Part shown: positions 54,377 to 62,989 of the stretch, in pieces | Layout: each line of letters opens with the position of its first letter | How positions within the stretch are numbered: position 1 is the stretch's first letter | Origin: Blautia wexlerae DSM 19850 | GTDB taxonomy: Bacteria > Bacillota > Clostridia > Lachnospirales > Lachnospiraceae | DNA: 64,000 nucleotides | Assembly: GCF_025148125.1 (NCBI RefSeq) | Contig: NZ_CP102267.1 | Span: 2,180,501-2,244,500 of the forward strand | Direction of reading: 5' to 3' | The notes under the pieces: model-generated | Seen by the model: the letters and a program-made list of their open reading frames with translations, nothing else | Database searches by the model: none | What the model was told of the DNA's origin: nothing | Position numbers and translations under genes: made by a program

Positions 54377-55828
54377 TTGTCTGATAATAAATCAAAAAAA
54401 ATGCCGGGAATCCTGGCAAGGCTTCGCATGGTCGTGGGGCTGAATATCGGAACGATCATGTTTGGCATCTTATTCATATATATGGCATTCAGTGCCATAT
54501 TATATTTTACAACTACTCATATTGAATCCTATCAGGTTACATCAGGACCTTTATCCCGCAACGAAACATATACCGGTCTTGCCATACGTGAAGAAAGTTT
54601 ATGCAAGGCAGATTCATCAGGCTATATTACTTATTATGCAAGGGAGGGCAGTAAGATCAATGCTTCCGGAGCGGTGTACGGACTTAGTGATACAAAAACA
54701 GCTTCTGCTCCGGCATCTCTTGCCCCGGAAGAACTTTCAAAGGTACGGACTGATATGATGAGTTTTTCCAAAGGATTCAGTTCAAGTAAATTTAACAGCA
54801 CCTACAGCTTTAAATATGAACTGAAGGGAAATATCCTTCAATATGCAGAGTCTGGCAATACTTCATCTGCTCCTCTTACTTCAGATGAGGACGGTGAAGG
54901 AAATGACAGTGGTGACAATGACAAAACAGCAGATATTTATCCCGGAAATCAAACTATCTGCCAGTCCCAATCTGATGGTATCGTTTTATATTCCATGGAT
55001 AATTATGAAGGAAAAACAGTAGATGCTGTAAAGGCAGAAGATTTCGATCAGAATTCTTACCATGAAACAGATTTGAAAACTTCCGACAAGGTAAAAGCAG
55101 GAGATGATATTTATACCATTATCACAGATGAACGCTGGAGCCTTCTGATTCCTTTGAGCGACAGACAGGTTGAAAAACTGAAAGACCGTTCTACAATACG
55201 TGTCAAATTTTTAAAAGACGATATGACACAAAACGGAGATTTTTCCATTATTACCATAGATGGTGACAAATATGGACAGATTGATTTCAATAAAGGTCTG
55301 ATTCGTTATGCATCTGACCGTTTTTTGGACATTGAACTTGTAACCAACACAGTTGTAGGTCTGAAAATCCCTCTTACCTCTATTGTAACCAAGGATTTTT
55401 ATGTGATTCCATCCAGAATGGCCACTACACAGGATAATCAGACAGGTTTTACCCTTTATGAGGGGAAAAATAAAACAACATTTAAAAATGTGAGCATTTA
55501 CGCAAGCATTGATGATTCATCTGTCTCCAAATTGGCAGTGGACGAAGCAGAACAACCTCAGATTTATTATGTTGACAAGAGTTCATTTAAGGAAGGGGAT
55601 GCCCTGATCAATACGGATACCGGTGAAAAATATGTGATCGGAGAGACAGATACCCTGGAGGGAGTATACTGTATTAATAAAGGCTATGCGGTTTTTCGCC
55701 GTATTGAAATACTTGATGAGAACGAAGAATATGCTATTGTATCTAAAAACACCACCTACGGTCTTTCCAGATATGATCACATTGTTCGAAACGCTGATAA
55801 AGTAAAGGAAGAAGACATTTTATACTAA
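54377..55828 (+). CDS. HlyD-like membrane-anchored protein
   Basis: 483 aa, TTG start at 54377 behind AAAAGGAG. One N-terminal transmembrane helix (IGTIMFGILFIYMAFSAILYF), then an extracellular domain with barrel-sandwich/lipoyl-like parts (SGPLSRNETYTGLAI, KVKAGDDIYTIITD). An acidic low-complexity stretch (DEDGEGNDSGDNDK) lies near 170. It precedes yggS and sepF, which suggests a role at the cell envelope or division. No transporter partner is nearby. Confidence 0.75.
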   Translation: MSDNKSKKMPGILARLRMVVGLNIGTIMFGILFIYMAFSAILYFTTTHIESYQVTSGPLSRNETYTGLAIREESLCKADSSGYITYYAREGSKINASGAVYGLSDTKTASAPASLAPEELSKVRTDMMSFSKGFSSSKFNSTYSFKYELKGNILQYAESGNTSSAPLTSDEDGEGNDSGDNDKTADIYPGNQTICQSQSDGIVLYSMDNYEGKTVDAVKAEDFDQNSYHETDLKTSDKVKAGDDIYTIITDERWSLLIPLSDRQVEKLKDRSTIRVKFLKDDMTQNGDFSIITIDGDKYGQIDFNKGLIRYASDRFLDIELVTNTVVGLKIPLTSIVTKDFYVIPSRMATTQDNQTGFTLYEGKNKTTFKNVSIYASIDDSSVSKLAVDEAEQPQIYYVDKSSFKEGDALINTDTGEKYVIGETDTLEGVYCINKGYAVFRRIEILDENEEYAIVSKNTTYGLSRYDHIVRNADKVKEEDILY

Positions 55829-55843
55829 TTAAGGAGGCTTAAT

Positions 55844-56545
55844 ATGTTAGCTGATAAACTAAACCTTGTGAAAAAGAATATTGAAGAGGCCTGCGATACT
55901 GCAGGGCGTTCTCCCCAAGAGGTAACTCTTATTGCGGTCAGTAAGACCAAACCGGTGGAAATGCTGAAAGAAGCATATGATGCGGGTGCAAGAGTGTTTG
56001 GGGAGAATAAGGTTCAGGAGATCGTAGATAAATACGATCAGATGCCATCAGATGTACAGTGGCACATGATCGGACATTTACAGAGAAATAAAGTGAAATA
56101 TATTATTGATAAAGTATCTATGATACACTCTGTAGATTCTGTTCGCCTGGCAGAGGCCATCGAAAAAGAGGCAGCAAAAAAAGATATCTGCATGCCGGTT
56201 CTGATCGAAGTAAATGTAGCAGGAGAGGAAAGTAAGTTTGGCCTTTCAGTCGAAGAGGTATTACCATTTCTGGAAGAAATTTCTTCTTATGAGCATCTTC
56301 AGGTAAAAGGACTTATGACAATTGCACCATTTGTAGCAAATCCTGAAGAAAACAGAGAAGTTTTTCAAAAATTAAAGAAATTAAGTGTTGACATTGCGGC
56401 CAAAAACATTAATAATGTTAATATGAGCGTCCTGAGTATGGGAATGACAAATGATTATCAGGTCGCAGTTGAGGAAGGGGCCACTATGGTGCGCGTGGGA
56501 ACGGGTATCTTTGGCGAAAGAGATTACTCAATAAAAGAAGATTAA
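55844..56545 (+). CDS. yggS: YggS-family PLP-homeostasis protein
   Basis: 233 aa. PLP lysine in LIAVSKTKPVEML, then FGENKVQEIVDKY, HMIGHLQRNKVKYI and LSMGMTNDYQVAVEEGATMVRVGTGIFG. An alanine-racemase-like barrel without racemase activity, controlling free pyridoxal phosphate. ATG behind AAGGAGG, directly upstream of sepF as in most Firmicutes. Confidence 0.95.
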   Translation: MLADKLNLVKKNIEEACDTAGRSPQEVTLIAVSKTKPVEMLKEAYDAGARVFGENKVQEIVDKYDQMPSDVQWHMIGHLQRNKVKYIIDKVSMIHSVDSVRLAEAIEKEAAKKDICMPVLIEVNVAGEESKFGLSVEEVLPFLEEISSYEHLQVKGLMTIAPFVANPEENREVFQKLKKLSVDIAAKNINNVNMSVLSMGMTNDYQVAVEEGATMVRVGTGIFGERDYSIKED

Positions 56546-56564
56546 AATAAGATTGGAGATTAAA

Positions 56565-57224
56565 ATGGGCGTTTTAGATAAATTTTTAGATGCCATCAAA
56601 TTAAACGATGATTACGATGATGATGGATTCTTAGATGATGATCTGTTAGATGAGGAAGAAGATGATGACTTTCTCGATGACGATTTCGATGAGAAACCAA
56701 AGAAGAAATTTTTTGATAAATTCTCTAAGAAAAAAGAATCCGACGATAATGATGACTTCGATGATGTAGAAGAGAAAGCAGTAAAGACAGCTCCTAAACA
56801 GGCATCTGCTCCAAAACAGACCGCTTCGGCTCCGTCTAAGGTTACGGTTAAACAGGAACGCGCCGAACGCCAGACACGTCCTGCAGCATCTTCCAAGATT
56901 ACTCCAATGAGAAGCAGCCGCAAATCAAATCAGGGCCCAAATATGGAAGTCTGTGTGATCAAACCTTCTTCTATGGAAGATACGCGTGAGATTGCTGACA
57001 CTTTAGTAGATAATTCTACTGTTATTTTGAATCTGGAGGGAATTGATGTGGAACTGGCACAGAGAATCATCGATTTCACGTCCGGTGCATGCTATTCTTT
57101 AGGCGGCAGTCTTCAGAAAGTATCCAGCTATATCTTTGTACTTGGACCGTACAATGTAGATATTACCGGTGACCTTCAGAATATTCTGGGAGGCTCTGCT
57201 CCGTCTGTAAGAGCAGGATATTGA
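56565..57224 (+). CDS. sepF: Cell division protein SepF
   Basis: 219 aa from the ATG at 56565 (TTGGAGAT upstream). Amphipathic N-terminus MGVLDKFLDAIKL, a long acidic linker full of Asp, then the SepF core (KPSSMEDTREIADTLVDNSTVILNLEG, SGACYSLGGSLQKVS). Anchors FtsZ to the membrane at mid-cell. The linker is unusually Asp-rich. Confidence 0.95.
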   Translation: MGVLDKFLDAIKLNDDYDDDGFLDDDLLDEEEDDDFLDDDFDEKPKKKFFDKFSKKKESDDNDDFDDVEEKAVKTAPKQASAPKQTASAPSKVTVKQERAERQTRPAASSKITPMRSSRKSNQGPNMEVCVIKPSSMEDTREIADTLVDNSTVILNLEGIDVELAQRIIDFTSGACYSLGGSLQKVSSYIFVLGPYNVDITGDLQNILGGSAPSVRAGY

Positions 57225-57230
57225 TCCAGG

Positions 57231-57983
57231 ATGGAAAAAGACGAATTTTTTCTTAAGAGAATCCGGGAATTGGCAAATCTCTCCTGGCAGAGAGATATCG
57301 TTACATTTTCGGATTTTCTTAATTTAAATGAACAGAATATAGTCAGTAGCCTGAAACATCAGTTTCCCCAGATTGTTATGGAGACGTCCGGAGGCTATGA
57401 GAATGCGGAGCGTCAGATGGTTGCATTTCATCCTGATGCTCTTGCTTTTACATGGGAATATCCCATCGACTGTCTGAGGATTGAACCAAAAGCTCTTAAA
57501 TTCTCTGAAGAGCTTTCTCATCGTGATTATCTTGGTGCACTTCTCAATCTTGGAGTAGACAGAAGTGTGATCGGTGATATTGTTGTTCAGAAAAAAGCTG
57601 CCTGGTTTTTCTGCCATAACAAAATGACGGAATTCTTTCTTGAAAATCTGTGTCGGGTCCGTCATACCAATATTCTGATCACAAAAATGGAGGATTCTGA
57701 TGAATTTCCACGCCCTGTCCTTGAATCTGTCAGCGGTACTTGCGCTTCGGTACGTCTGGATTCATTGATCTCGCTTGCTTTTAAGACATCCAGAAGCAGT
57801 ATGGTATCTTATATTGAAGGCGGGCAGGTTTTTGTCAACGGAAAACTGATCACCAGCAACGGATATGAGCCGAAAGAGGGTGATATTATATCTGTACGTG
57901 GGAAAGGACGGTTCATTTTTGACGGTGTTTCTCACCAGACAAAAAAAGGACGCTGCAGTGTGCGCATTTTGCGCTATGTGTAA
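57231..57983 (+). CDS. ylmH: YlmH-type S4-domain RNA-binding protein
   Basis: 250 aa. The C-terminal S4 domain reads LDSLISLAFKTSRSSMVSYIEGGQVFVNGK; the N-terminal part is the YlmH-specific domain. It is implicated in rescuing stalled ribosomes and in division; it follows sepF by 6 nt, the usual place. ATG at 57231. Confidence 0.92.
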   Translation: MEKDEFFLKRIRELANLSWQRDIVTFSDFLNLNEQNIVSSLKHQFPQIVMETSGGYENAERQMVAFHPDALAFTWEYPIDCLRIEPKALKFSEELSHRDYLGALLNLGVDRSVIGDIVVQKKAAWFFCHNKMTEFFLENLCRVRHTNILITKMEDSDEFPRPVLESVSGTCASVRLDSLISLAFKTSRSSMVSYIEGGQVFVNGKLITSNGYEPKEGDIISVRGKGRFIFDGVSHQTKKGRCSVRILRYV

Positions 57984-58010
57984 ATCTTGTAATAAAAGGA
58001 GAACAGGAAA

Positions 58011-59102
58011 ATGGCAGAACAGAAATTACTTGTAAAACGGGAAGGAGATTTCCATTATCCTATTTATTTTAAAAATGACTTTCAGGATCTTGCCGGTGCG
58101 GTCAGAGAAGAAGGACTTGAAAACCGGAAAATCTGTATTGTGACAGACAGTCATGTTGCACCTCTTTATCATGAGGCAGTTAAATCAGCTCTTCAGGAAA
58201 TTTCCTCTGAAATATTCTCTTTTGTATTTGAAGCTGGTGAAAAGAACAAAAACCTGAATACAGTACAGGAATTATATAAAACTTTGATTGAGAATGAAAT
58301 GGACAGAAAAGGTCTGCTGGTTGCGCTGGGCGGCGGTGTTGTAGGTGATCTGACAGGTTTCGGAGCTTCCACTTACCTGAGAGGGATTGATTTTATCCAG
58401 GTTCCTACTACGCTTCTGGCACAGGTTGACAGCAGCGTAGGAGGTAAAACAGGTGTTGACTTCCTTCAGTACAAAAACATGGTAGGAGCTTTCCATCAGC
58501 CCCGCCTTGTATATATGAATATGAGTACCCTGCAGTCTCTTCCGAATCGGGAATTCACCTGTGGAATGGGTGAAATTCTTAAGACAGGACTGATCTGCGA
58601 TGAAGAGTTCTTCCGTTTTGTATGTAAGAATCAGCCTGAGATCAGTAAATTGGATCTGAGTATGCTTTCCAGAATGATCCGCAGATGCTGCGAGATCAAG
58701 GCAGGTGTGGTAGAGCGTGATCCGAAGGAGCAGGGAGAACGTGCACTTTTAAATCTTGGTCACACAGTCGGACATGCAGTCGAAAAAATGAAAAACTTTC
58801 AGCTGCTTCATGGACAGTGTGTTGGAGTCGGTCTGATCGCTGCCGCTTATCTTTCCATGCAGAGAGGATTATTAACAGAAGAAGAATACGAAGAGATCAG
58901 AAAAGGGTGCCATTCTTATAATCTTCCTCTTTCTGTTGATTCACTGAATGCCGGGGATGTCCTGGCAGCAACAAAAAAAGACAAAAAAATGGAAGCCGGT
59001 CATATTAAATTTATCCTTATGGACGGGATCGGTAAAAGTTTTATAGACAAAACTGTCACAGATGAAGAACTGCTCCAGGCAATCCGGGAGATTCTGATAT
59101 GA
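58011..59102 (+). CDS. aroB: 3-dehydroquinate synthase
   Basis: 363 aa. NAD-binding GGGVVGDLTGFGAS, VGGKTGVDF, LNLGHTVGHAVE and HGQCVGVG with metal ligands. Second step of the shikimate pathway. ATG behind AAAAGGAG. Its stop overlaps the lspA start (ATGA), so the two are coupled. Confidence 0.95.
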   Translation: MAEQKLLVKREGDFHYPIYFKNDFQDLAGAVREEGLENRKICIVTDSHVAPLYHEAVKSALQEISSEIFSFVFEAGEKNKNLNTVQELYKTLIENEMDRKGLLVALGGGVVGDLTGFGASTYLRGIDFIQVPTTLLAQVDSSVGGKTGVDFLQYKNMVGAFHQPRLVYMNMSTLQSLPNREFTCGMGEILKTGLICDEEFFRFVCKNQPEISKLDLSMLSRMIRRCCEIKAGVVERDPKEQGERALLNLGHTVGHAVEKMKNFQLLHGQCVGVGLIAAAYLSMQRGLLTEEEYEEIRKGCHSYNLPLSVDSLNAGDVLAATKKDKKMEAGHIKFILMDGIGKSFIDKTVTDEELLQAIREILI

Positions 59103-59623
59103 CAGCTGTTTCCTCCGTATCTTCATGTATGCACTGGATCAGAGGCTGTATTATTATCCTTTTGCTGACAATCCTGGATCAGGGAAGTAAATCTCTTGTT
59201 CTGGCACAACTGAAAGATCAGCCTGATATCTCTCTCATTCCAGGAGTTCTTCAATTACGGTATCTCGAAAATCGTGGAATGGCCTTTGGATTGTTTGAAG
59301 GTAAAATTCCGGTGTTTGTGATTTTGTGCCTTTTGTTTTTTGGTGTATTTATCTATGTATATGCCAGAATCCCGAAAAACAGATATTATCTGCCGCTGTC
59401 AGTAACTGCACTGGTAATGGTTTCCGGTGCTCTTGGAAATTTTATTGACAGAGTATGCAGAGGCTATGTTGTGGATTTTATCTATTTTTCACTGATTGAT
59501 TTTCCGGTATTTAATATAGCGGATATGTATGTGGTATGCAGTGGCATATTACTTGTTATGCTGGTGTGTTTCAGATACAAAAATGATGAAGATTATGACT
59601 TCTTAAGAATAAAAAAGGATTAG
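59099..59623 (+). CDS. lspA: Lipoprotein signal peptidase
   Basis: 174 aa, four transmembrane helices. Catalytic Asp residues in GNFIDRV and FNIADMYV; also LENRGMAFGLF. Cleaves prolipoproteins in the membrane. Overlaps aroB by 4 nt and precedes the pseudouridine synthase gene by 4 nt. Confidence 0.95.
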   Translation: MTAVSSVSSCMHWIRGCIIILLLTILDQGSKSLVLAQLKDQPDISLIPGVLQLRYLENRGMAFGLFEGKIPVFVILCLLFFGVFIYVYARIPKNRYYLPLSVTALVMVSGALGNFIDRVCRGYVVDFIYFSLIDFPVFNIADMYVVCSGILLVMLVCFRYKNDEDYDFLRIKKD

Positions 59624-59627
59624 TATT

Positions 59628-60542
59628 ATGGAAATTCTTAATTATCAGGTTTCTGACGGTCAGTCCGGTATCCGGATTGACCGCTATCTTTCTGAAATGA
59701 ACGAAGAACTGTCACGTTCTTATATTCAAAAGCTGCTTAAAGAGCAGAAAATAACCGTCAATGGTTCTACTGTAAAAGCCAACTACAAAGTTCAGGAAGG
59801 AGATGAAATCTCCGTAGCAGTTCCTGACATAAAAGAGCCGGATATACTTCCGGAAGATATCCCTCTGGATATTCTTTATGAAGATGATGATGTACTTATT
59901 GTAAATAAACCAAAGGGGATGGTGGTTCATCCCAGTGCCGGACATACTTCCGGAACATTGGTAAATGCTATTATGTTTCACTGTAAGGACAATCTGTCGG
60001 GGATCAATGGTGTTCTGCGTCCTGGTATTGTCCACAGAATCGATAAGGATACCACAGGTGCACTTCTTGTATGCAAGAATGATAATGCACACCGCAACCT
60101 GGCAGAACAGTTAAAAGAGCATTCTATCAGGCGTAGATACCGGGCAATCGTAGCAGGAGTACTGAAAGAAGACGAAGGGACGATCGAAGGTCCCATCGGG
60201 CGCCATCCGATTGACCGCAAAAAGATGGCTGTCAACTATAAAAACGGCAAGGATGCTGTCACACATTATAAAGTTCTGGAACGTTTCAAAAATGCCACTT
60301 ATGTGGAATGCCGTCTGGAAACAGGCAGAACGCATCAGATTCGTGTGCATATGACAAGTATCGGTCATCCACTTCTGGGTGATGAAGTGTACGGTTCCGG
60401 TAAGAATCCTTATCATCTGCAGGGACAGACGCTTCATGCAATGATTCTTGGCTTTGTTCATCCATCAACGGGCGAATATATGGAGTTTACAGCTCCTTTA
60501 CCTGAATATTTCGTTAAATTATTAGAAAAATTACGAAAGTAG
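59628..60542 (+). CDS. rluD: RluD-family pseudouridine synthase
   Basis: 304 aa. N-terminal S4 domain (RIDRYLSEMNEELSRSYIQKLL) and catalytic Asp in HRIDKDTTGALL; GRTHQIRVHM near the end. Expected to modify 23S rRNA. The lspA neighbourhood is standard (B. subtilis YlyB type), so exact target positions may differ from E. coli RluD. Confidence 0.92.
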   Translation: MEILNYQVSDGQSGIRIDRYLSEMNEELSRSYIQKLLKEQKITVNGSTVKANYKVQEGDEISVAVPDIKEPDILPEDIPLDILYEDDDVLIVNKPKGMVVHPSAGHTSGTLVNAIMFHCKDNLSGINGVLRPGIVHRIDKDTTGALLVCKNDNAHRNLAEQLKEHSIRRRYRAIVAGVLKEDEGTIEGPIGRHPIDRKKMAVNYKNGKDAVTHYKVLERFKNATYVECRLETGRTHQIRVHMTSIGHPLLGDEVYGSGKNPYHLQGQTLHAMILGFVHPSTGEYMEFTAPLPEYFVKLLEKLRK

Positions 60543-60543
60543 T

Positions 60544-60571
60544 TTGCATTTTTTTGGAAATATTGTATAAT
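60544..60571 (+). promoter_or_regulatory. Promoter of the cytidylate-kinase-like gene
   Basis: TTGCAT (60544-60549), 16 nt, TATAAT (60566-60571), directly after the RluD-family gene. Confidence 0.55.
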
Positions 60572-60608
60572 ATGTCTATCGAATATGTAACAGAAGGGAG
60601 TGCAGACT

Positions 60609-61247
60609 ATGAATAGTACGAGTTCAATTATTACAATTGGTCGTGAGTACGGCAGTGGAGGAAGACAGATAGGTCAGGAAGTTGCCAAATATTTTGGTAT
60701 TAAATGTTATGATAAAGAACTTCTCGAACATGCAGCAAATGAAAGCGGTATCTGCAAAGAACTTTTTGAGAATCATGATGAAAGACCAACTAACAGCTTT
60801 TTATATTCTCTGGTCATGGATACCTACTCATTTGGTTATTCTTCTTCAGGATTTACAGATATGCCTATGAACCACAAAGTATTTCTTGCACAGTTTGACG
60901 CAATCAAGAAACTGGCCTCCGAAGGTCCATGCGTTATGGTCGGAAGATGTGCAGATTATGCGTTGTCAGAGTATAAAGACTGTTTCAGTGTATTTGTACA
61001 TGCAGATACAGACTGGAGGATTAACCGTCTTTCACAGAAACATAATAAAACTGCAAAAGAAGCAAAAGACATGATCAATAAGACAGACAAGAGCCGTTCC
61101 AGTTACTATAATTACTACACCAATAAGAAATGGGGTGCTGCTTCAAGCTACAATCTCTGCGTAGACAGCAGCAAACTTGGAATTGATGGTGCAGCAAAAG
61201 CAATCATTCAGGCAATTGAGATTTTTGATTCCATAAAAAATAAATAG
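60609..61247 (+). CDS. Cytidylate-kinase-like protein
   Basis: 212 aa from the ATG at 60609 (GAAGGGAG upstream). P-loop-like TIGREYGSGGRQIGQEVAKY, VMVGRCADYAL, and KSRSSYYNYYT. This family is common in Firmicutes and related to Cmk, but it differs from the housekeeping enzyme; substrate unknown. Its own promoter and terminator make it monocistronic. Confidence 0.88.
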   Translation: MNSTSSIITIGREYGSGGRQIGQEVAKYFGIKCYDKELLEHAANESGICKELFENHDERPTNSFLYSLVMDTYSFGYSSSGFTDMPMNHKVFLAQFDAIKKLASEGPCVMVGRCADYALSEYKDCFSVFVHADTDWRINRLSQKHNKTAKEAKDMINKTDKSRSSYYNYYTNKKWGAASSYNLCVDSSKLGIDGAAKAIIQAIEIFDSIKNK

Positions 61248-61257
61248 GATTATATTT

Positions 61258-61302
61258 TTACAGATACTTTACCACATCCTTGGTAAAGTATCTGTTTTTT
61301 GG
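61258..61302 (+). terminator. Rho-independent terminator
   Basis: ACAGATACTTTACCA pairs with TGGTAAAGTATCTGT, followed by TTTTT. Confidence 0.9.
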
Positions 61303-61324
61303 ATGAATTTATAACAGTCTTTTC

Positions 61325-61386
61325 AATTCATTCCAGATTGCCTGCGGCAATGGAATTTTGGCTTGTATGCCTCGGGATAGTGGTGT
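61325..61386. repeat. REP-like palindromic repeat, copy 2 (inverted)
   Basis: Reverse complement of the repeat at 54096-54191, without its 33-bp insert. It includes the ATTGCC-TGC-GGCAAT stem and GGGATAGTGGTGT. It lies in the gap before the AI-2E permease gene. Confidence 0.75.
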
Positions 61387-61492
61387 ATGAACAGTAACAA
61401 GACTGCTATAATTTTTTTTAATATATATTAAATTTTCATGACATTTGTCAAAATATATGCTATAATCATACCATGTTAAAAAGGAGGACATT

Positions 61493-62950
61493 ATGAAATT
61501 TCGTTGGGACAACCGATATTTACACTGGGGTGTAACCGCTTTTCTGGTAATTGCCGCCAGTATGCTGTTTTATTATGGCATATTTCACATGAAAACCCTG
61601 ATCGTGGGAATCAAAACTTTTCTGGGAATTATGGCGCCTATTATCTATGGTGTAATCCTTGCTTATATTCTCAGTCCGCTGATCAATCTCTTTGAGCAGA
61701 AGCTGATCTATCCGCAGCTGGAAAAGCATAATATTAAGTTACAGAAAAAAGGAAAACGGGCTATTCGATGGGGATGTGTCCTTTTTTCCATGTTCCTGTT
61801 CTGGATTATCATTTACGCATTACTGATGATGGTGCTTCCTCAGTTGATCCGAAGTATCATGAGTATTATTTACAGTTTTCCGTACTATATAAAAGTTATT
61901 GAAAAGTGGCTCAATTCATTTGTTGAGCATGGATGGAAACTGAATCCTGAAATGCTCGATATGATCAATCAGTACTCTGTAAAAGCACAGGAATATCTTA
62001 CTACCGATATTCTTCCGCAGATGCAGGATATGCTCAAAAATGTTTCAGCAGGTATTTTTGATATCCTGATCTTTATGAAGAATTTTCTGATCGGTGCCAT
62101 TGTAGCTTTGTATGTACTTGCAGACAAAGAGAAATTTGTTGCCAAAAGCAAAATGATGGTATATGCTATATTGCCTCATAAATGGGCAAATATGCTTATA
62201 CGCGTTATGCGTTTTACAGACAAGACTTTTGGTGGTTTCATATACGGAAAACTTCTGGATTCTGCTATTATTGGAATTTTGTGTTATTTTGGAATGTTGC
62301 TTTTGGATTTGCCGTATCCAATTCTTATCAGTGTAATTATCGGTGTGACAAATGTCATTCCGTTTTTTGGTCCTTACATCGGAGCCATTCCATGTATTTT
62401 GCTTATTTTAGTAGTAGATCCCATAAAAGGTCTGTATTTTGCAATTTTTATCCTGCTTCTTCAGCAGTTTGATGGAAATATCCTTGGTCCGAAAATTCTC
62501 GGGGACTCTACCGGACTTTCCAGTTTTATGGTTATTGTTGCCATCATGATCGGGGGCGGTCTCTTTGGGGTTCCGGGAATGATTGCAGGAGTTCCTGTAT
62601 TTGCCGTACTTTATGCTCTGATCTGGAGATTGATCAATCATTCTCTTAATGACAAAAAAATGCCGGCAGAAGAGGAGACATATATAAATATTGACTGTCT
62701 GGATGAACAGACAGGTGAAGTACTTCCTCTTTGCAAGGAAGAAAAACACAAGGTTTCACCGGAAGAACTGGAAGCGAGAAAAAATAATTTCTTTATGAAA
62801 ATATGGAATCCGCTTTCCGGACTGGTCATAACCATATGGAAATATCTCCTGCGGATTTTAAACATAATATGGGGATATATCAAAAAAGCAGGGATTTTCC
62901 TGAAGAACAGATATGTTGAATTAAATAATAAACGAGAGAAAAATAAGTAA
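61493..62950 (+). CDS. AI-2E family transporter (YtvI/PerM-like permease)
   Basis: 485 aa, about eight transmembrane helices, with the family core GGFIYGKLLDSAIIGILCYFG and later NVIPFFGPYIGAIPC. ATG behind AAAAAGGAGG; a TATAAT lies at 61461. Members export small molecules or ions (the AI-2 link is for only a few). The C-terminal 90 residues are cytoplasmic and charged. Confidence 0.9.
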   Translation: MKFRWDNRYLHWGVTAFLVIAASMLFYYGIFHMKTLIVGIKTFLGIMAPIIYGVILAYILSPLINLFEQKLIYPQLEKHNIKLQKKGKRAIRWGCVLFSMFLFWIIIYALLMMVLPQLIRSIMSIIYSFPYYIKVIEKWLNSFVEHGWKLNPEMLDMINQYSVKAQEYLTTDILPQMQDMLKNVSAGIFDILIFMKNFLIGAIVALYVLADKEKFVAKSKMMVYAILPHKWANMLIRVMRFTDKTFGGFIYGKLLDSAIIGILCYFGMLLLDLPYPILISVIIGVTNVIPFFGPYIGAIPCILLILVVDPIKGLYFAIFILLLQQFDGNILGPKILGDSTGLSSFMVIVAIMIGGGLFGVPGMIAGVPVFAVLYALIWRLINHSLNDKKMPAEEETYINIDCLDEQTGEVLPLCKEEKHKVSPEELEARKNNFFMKIWNPLSGLVITIWKYLLRILNIIWGYIKKAGIFLKNRYVELNNKREKNK

Positions 62951-62989
62951 ACATTCACAGTTACAAAAAAAACACACACAGGAGTTACT

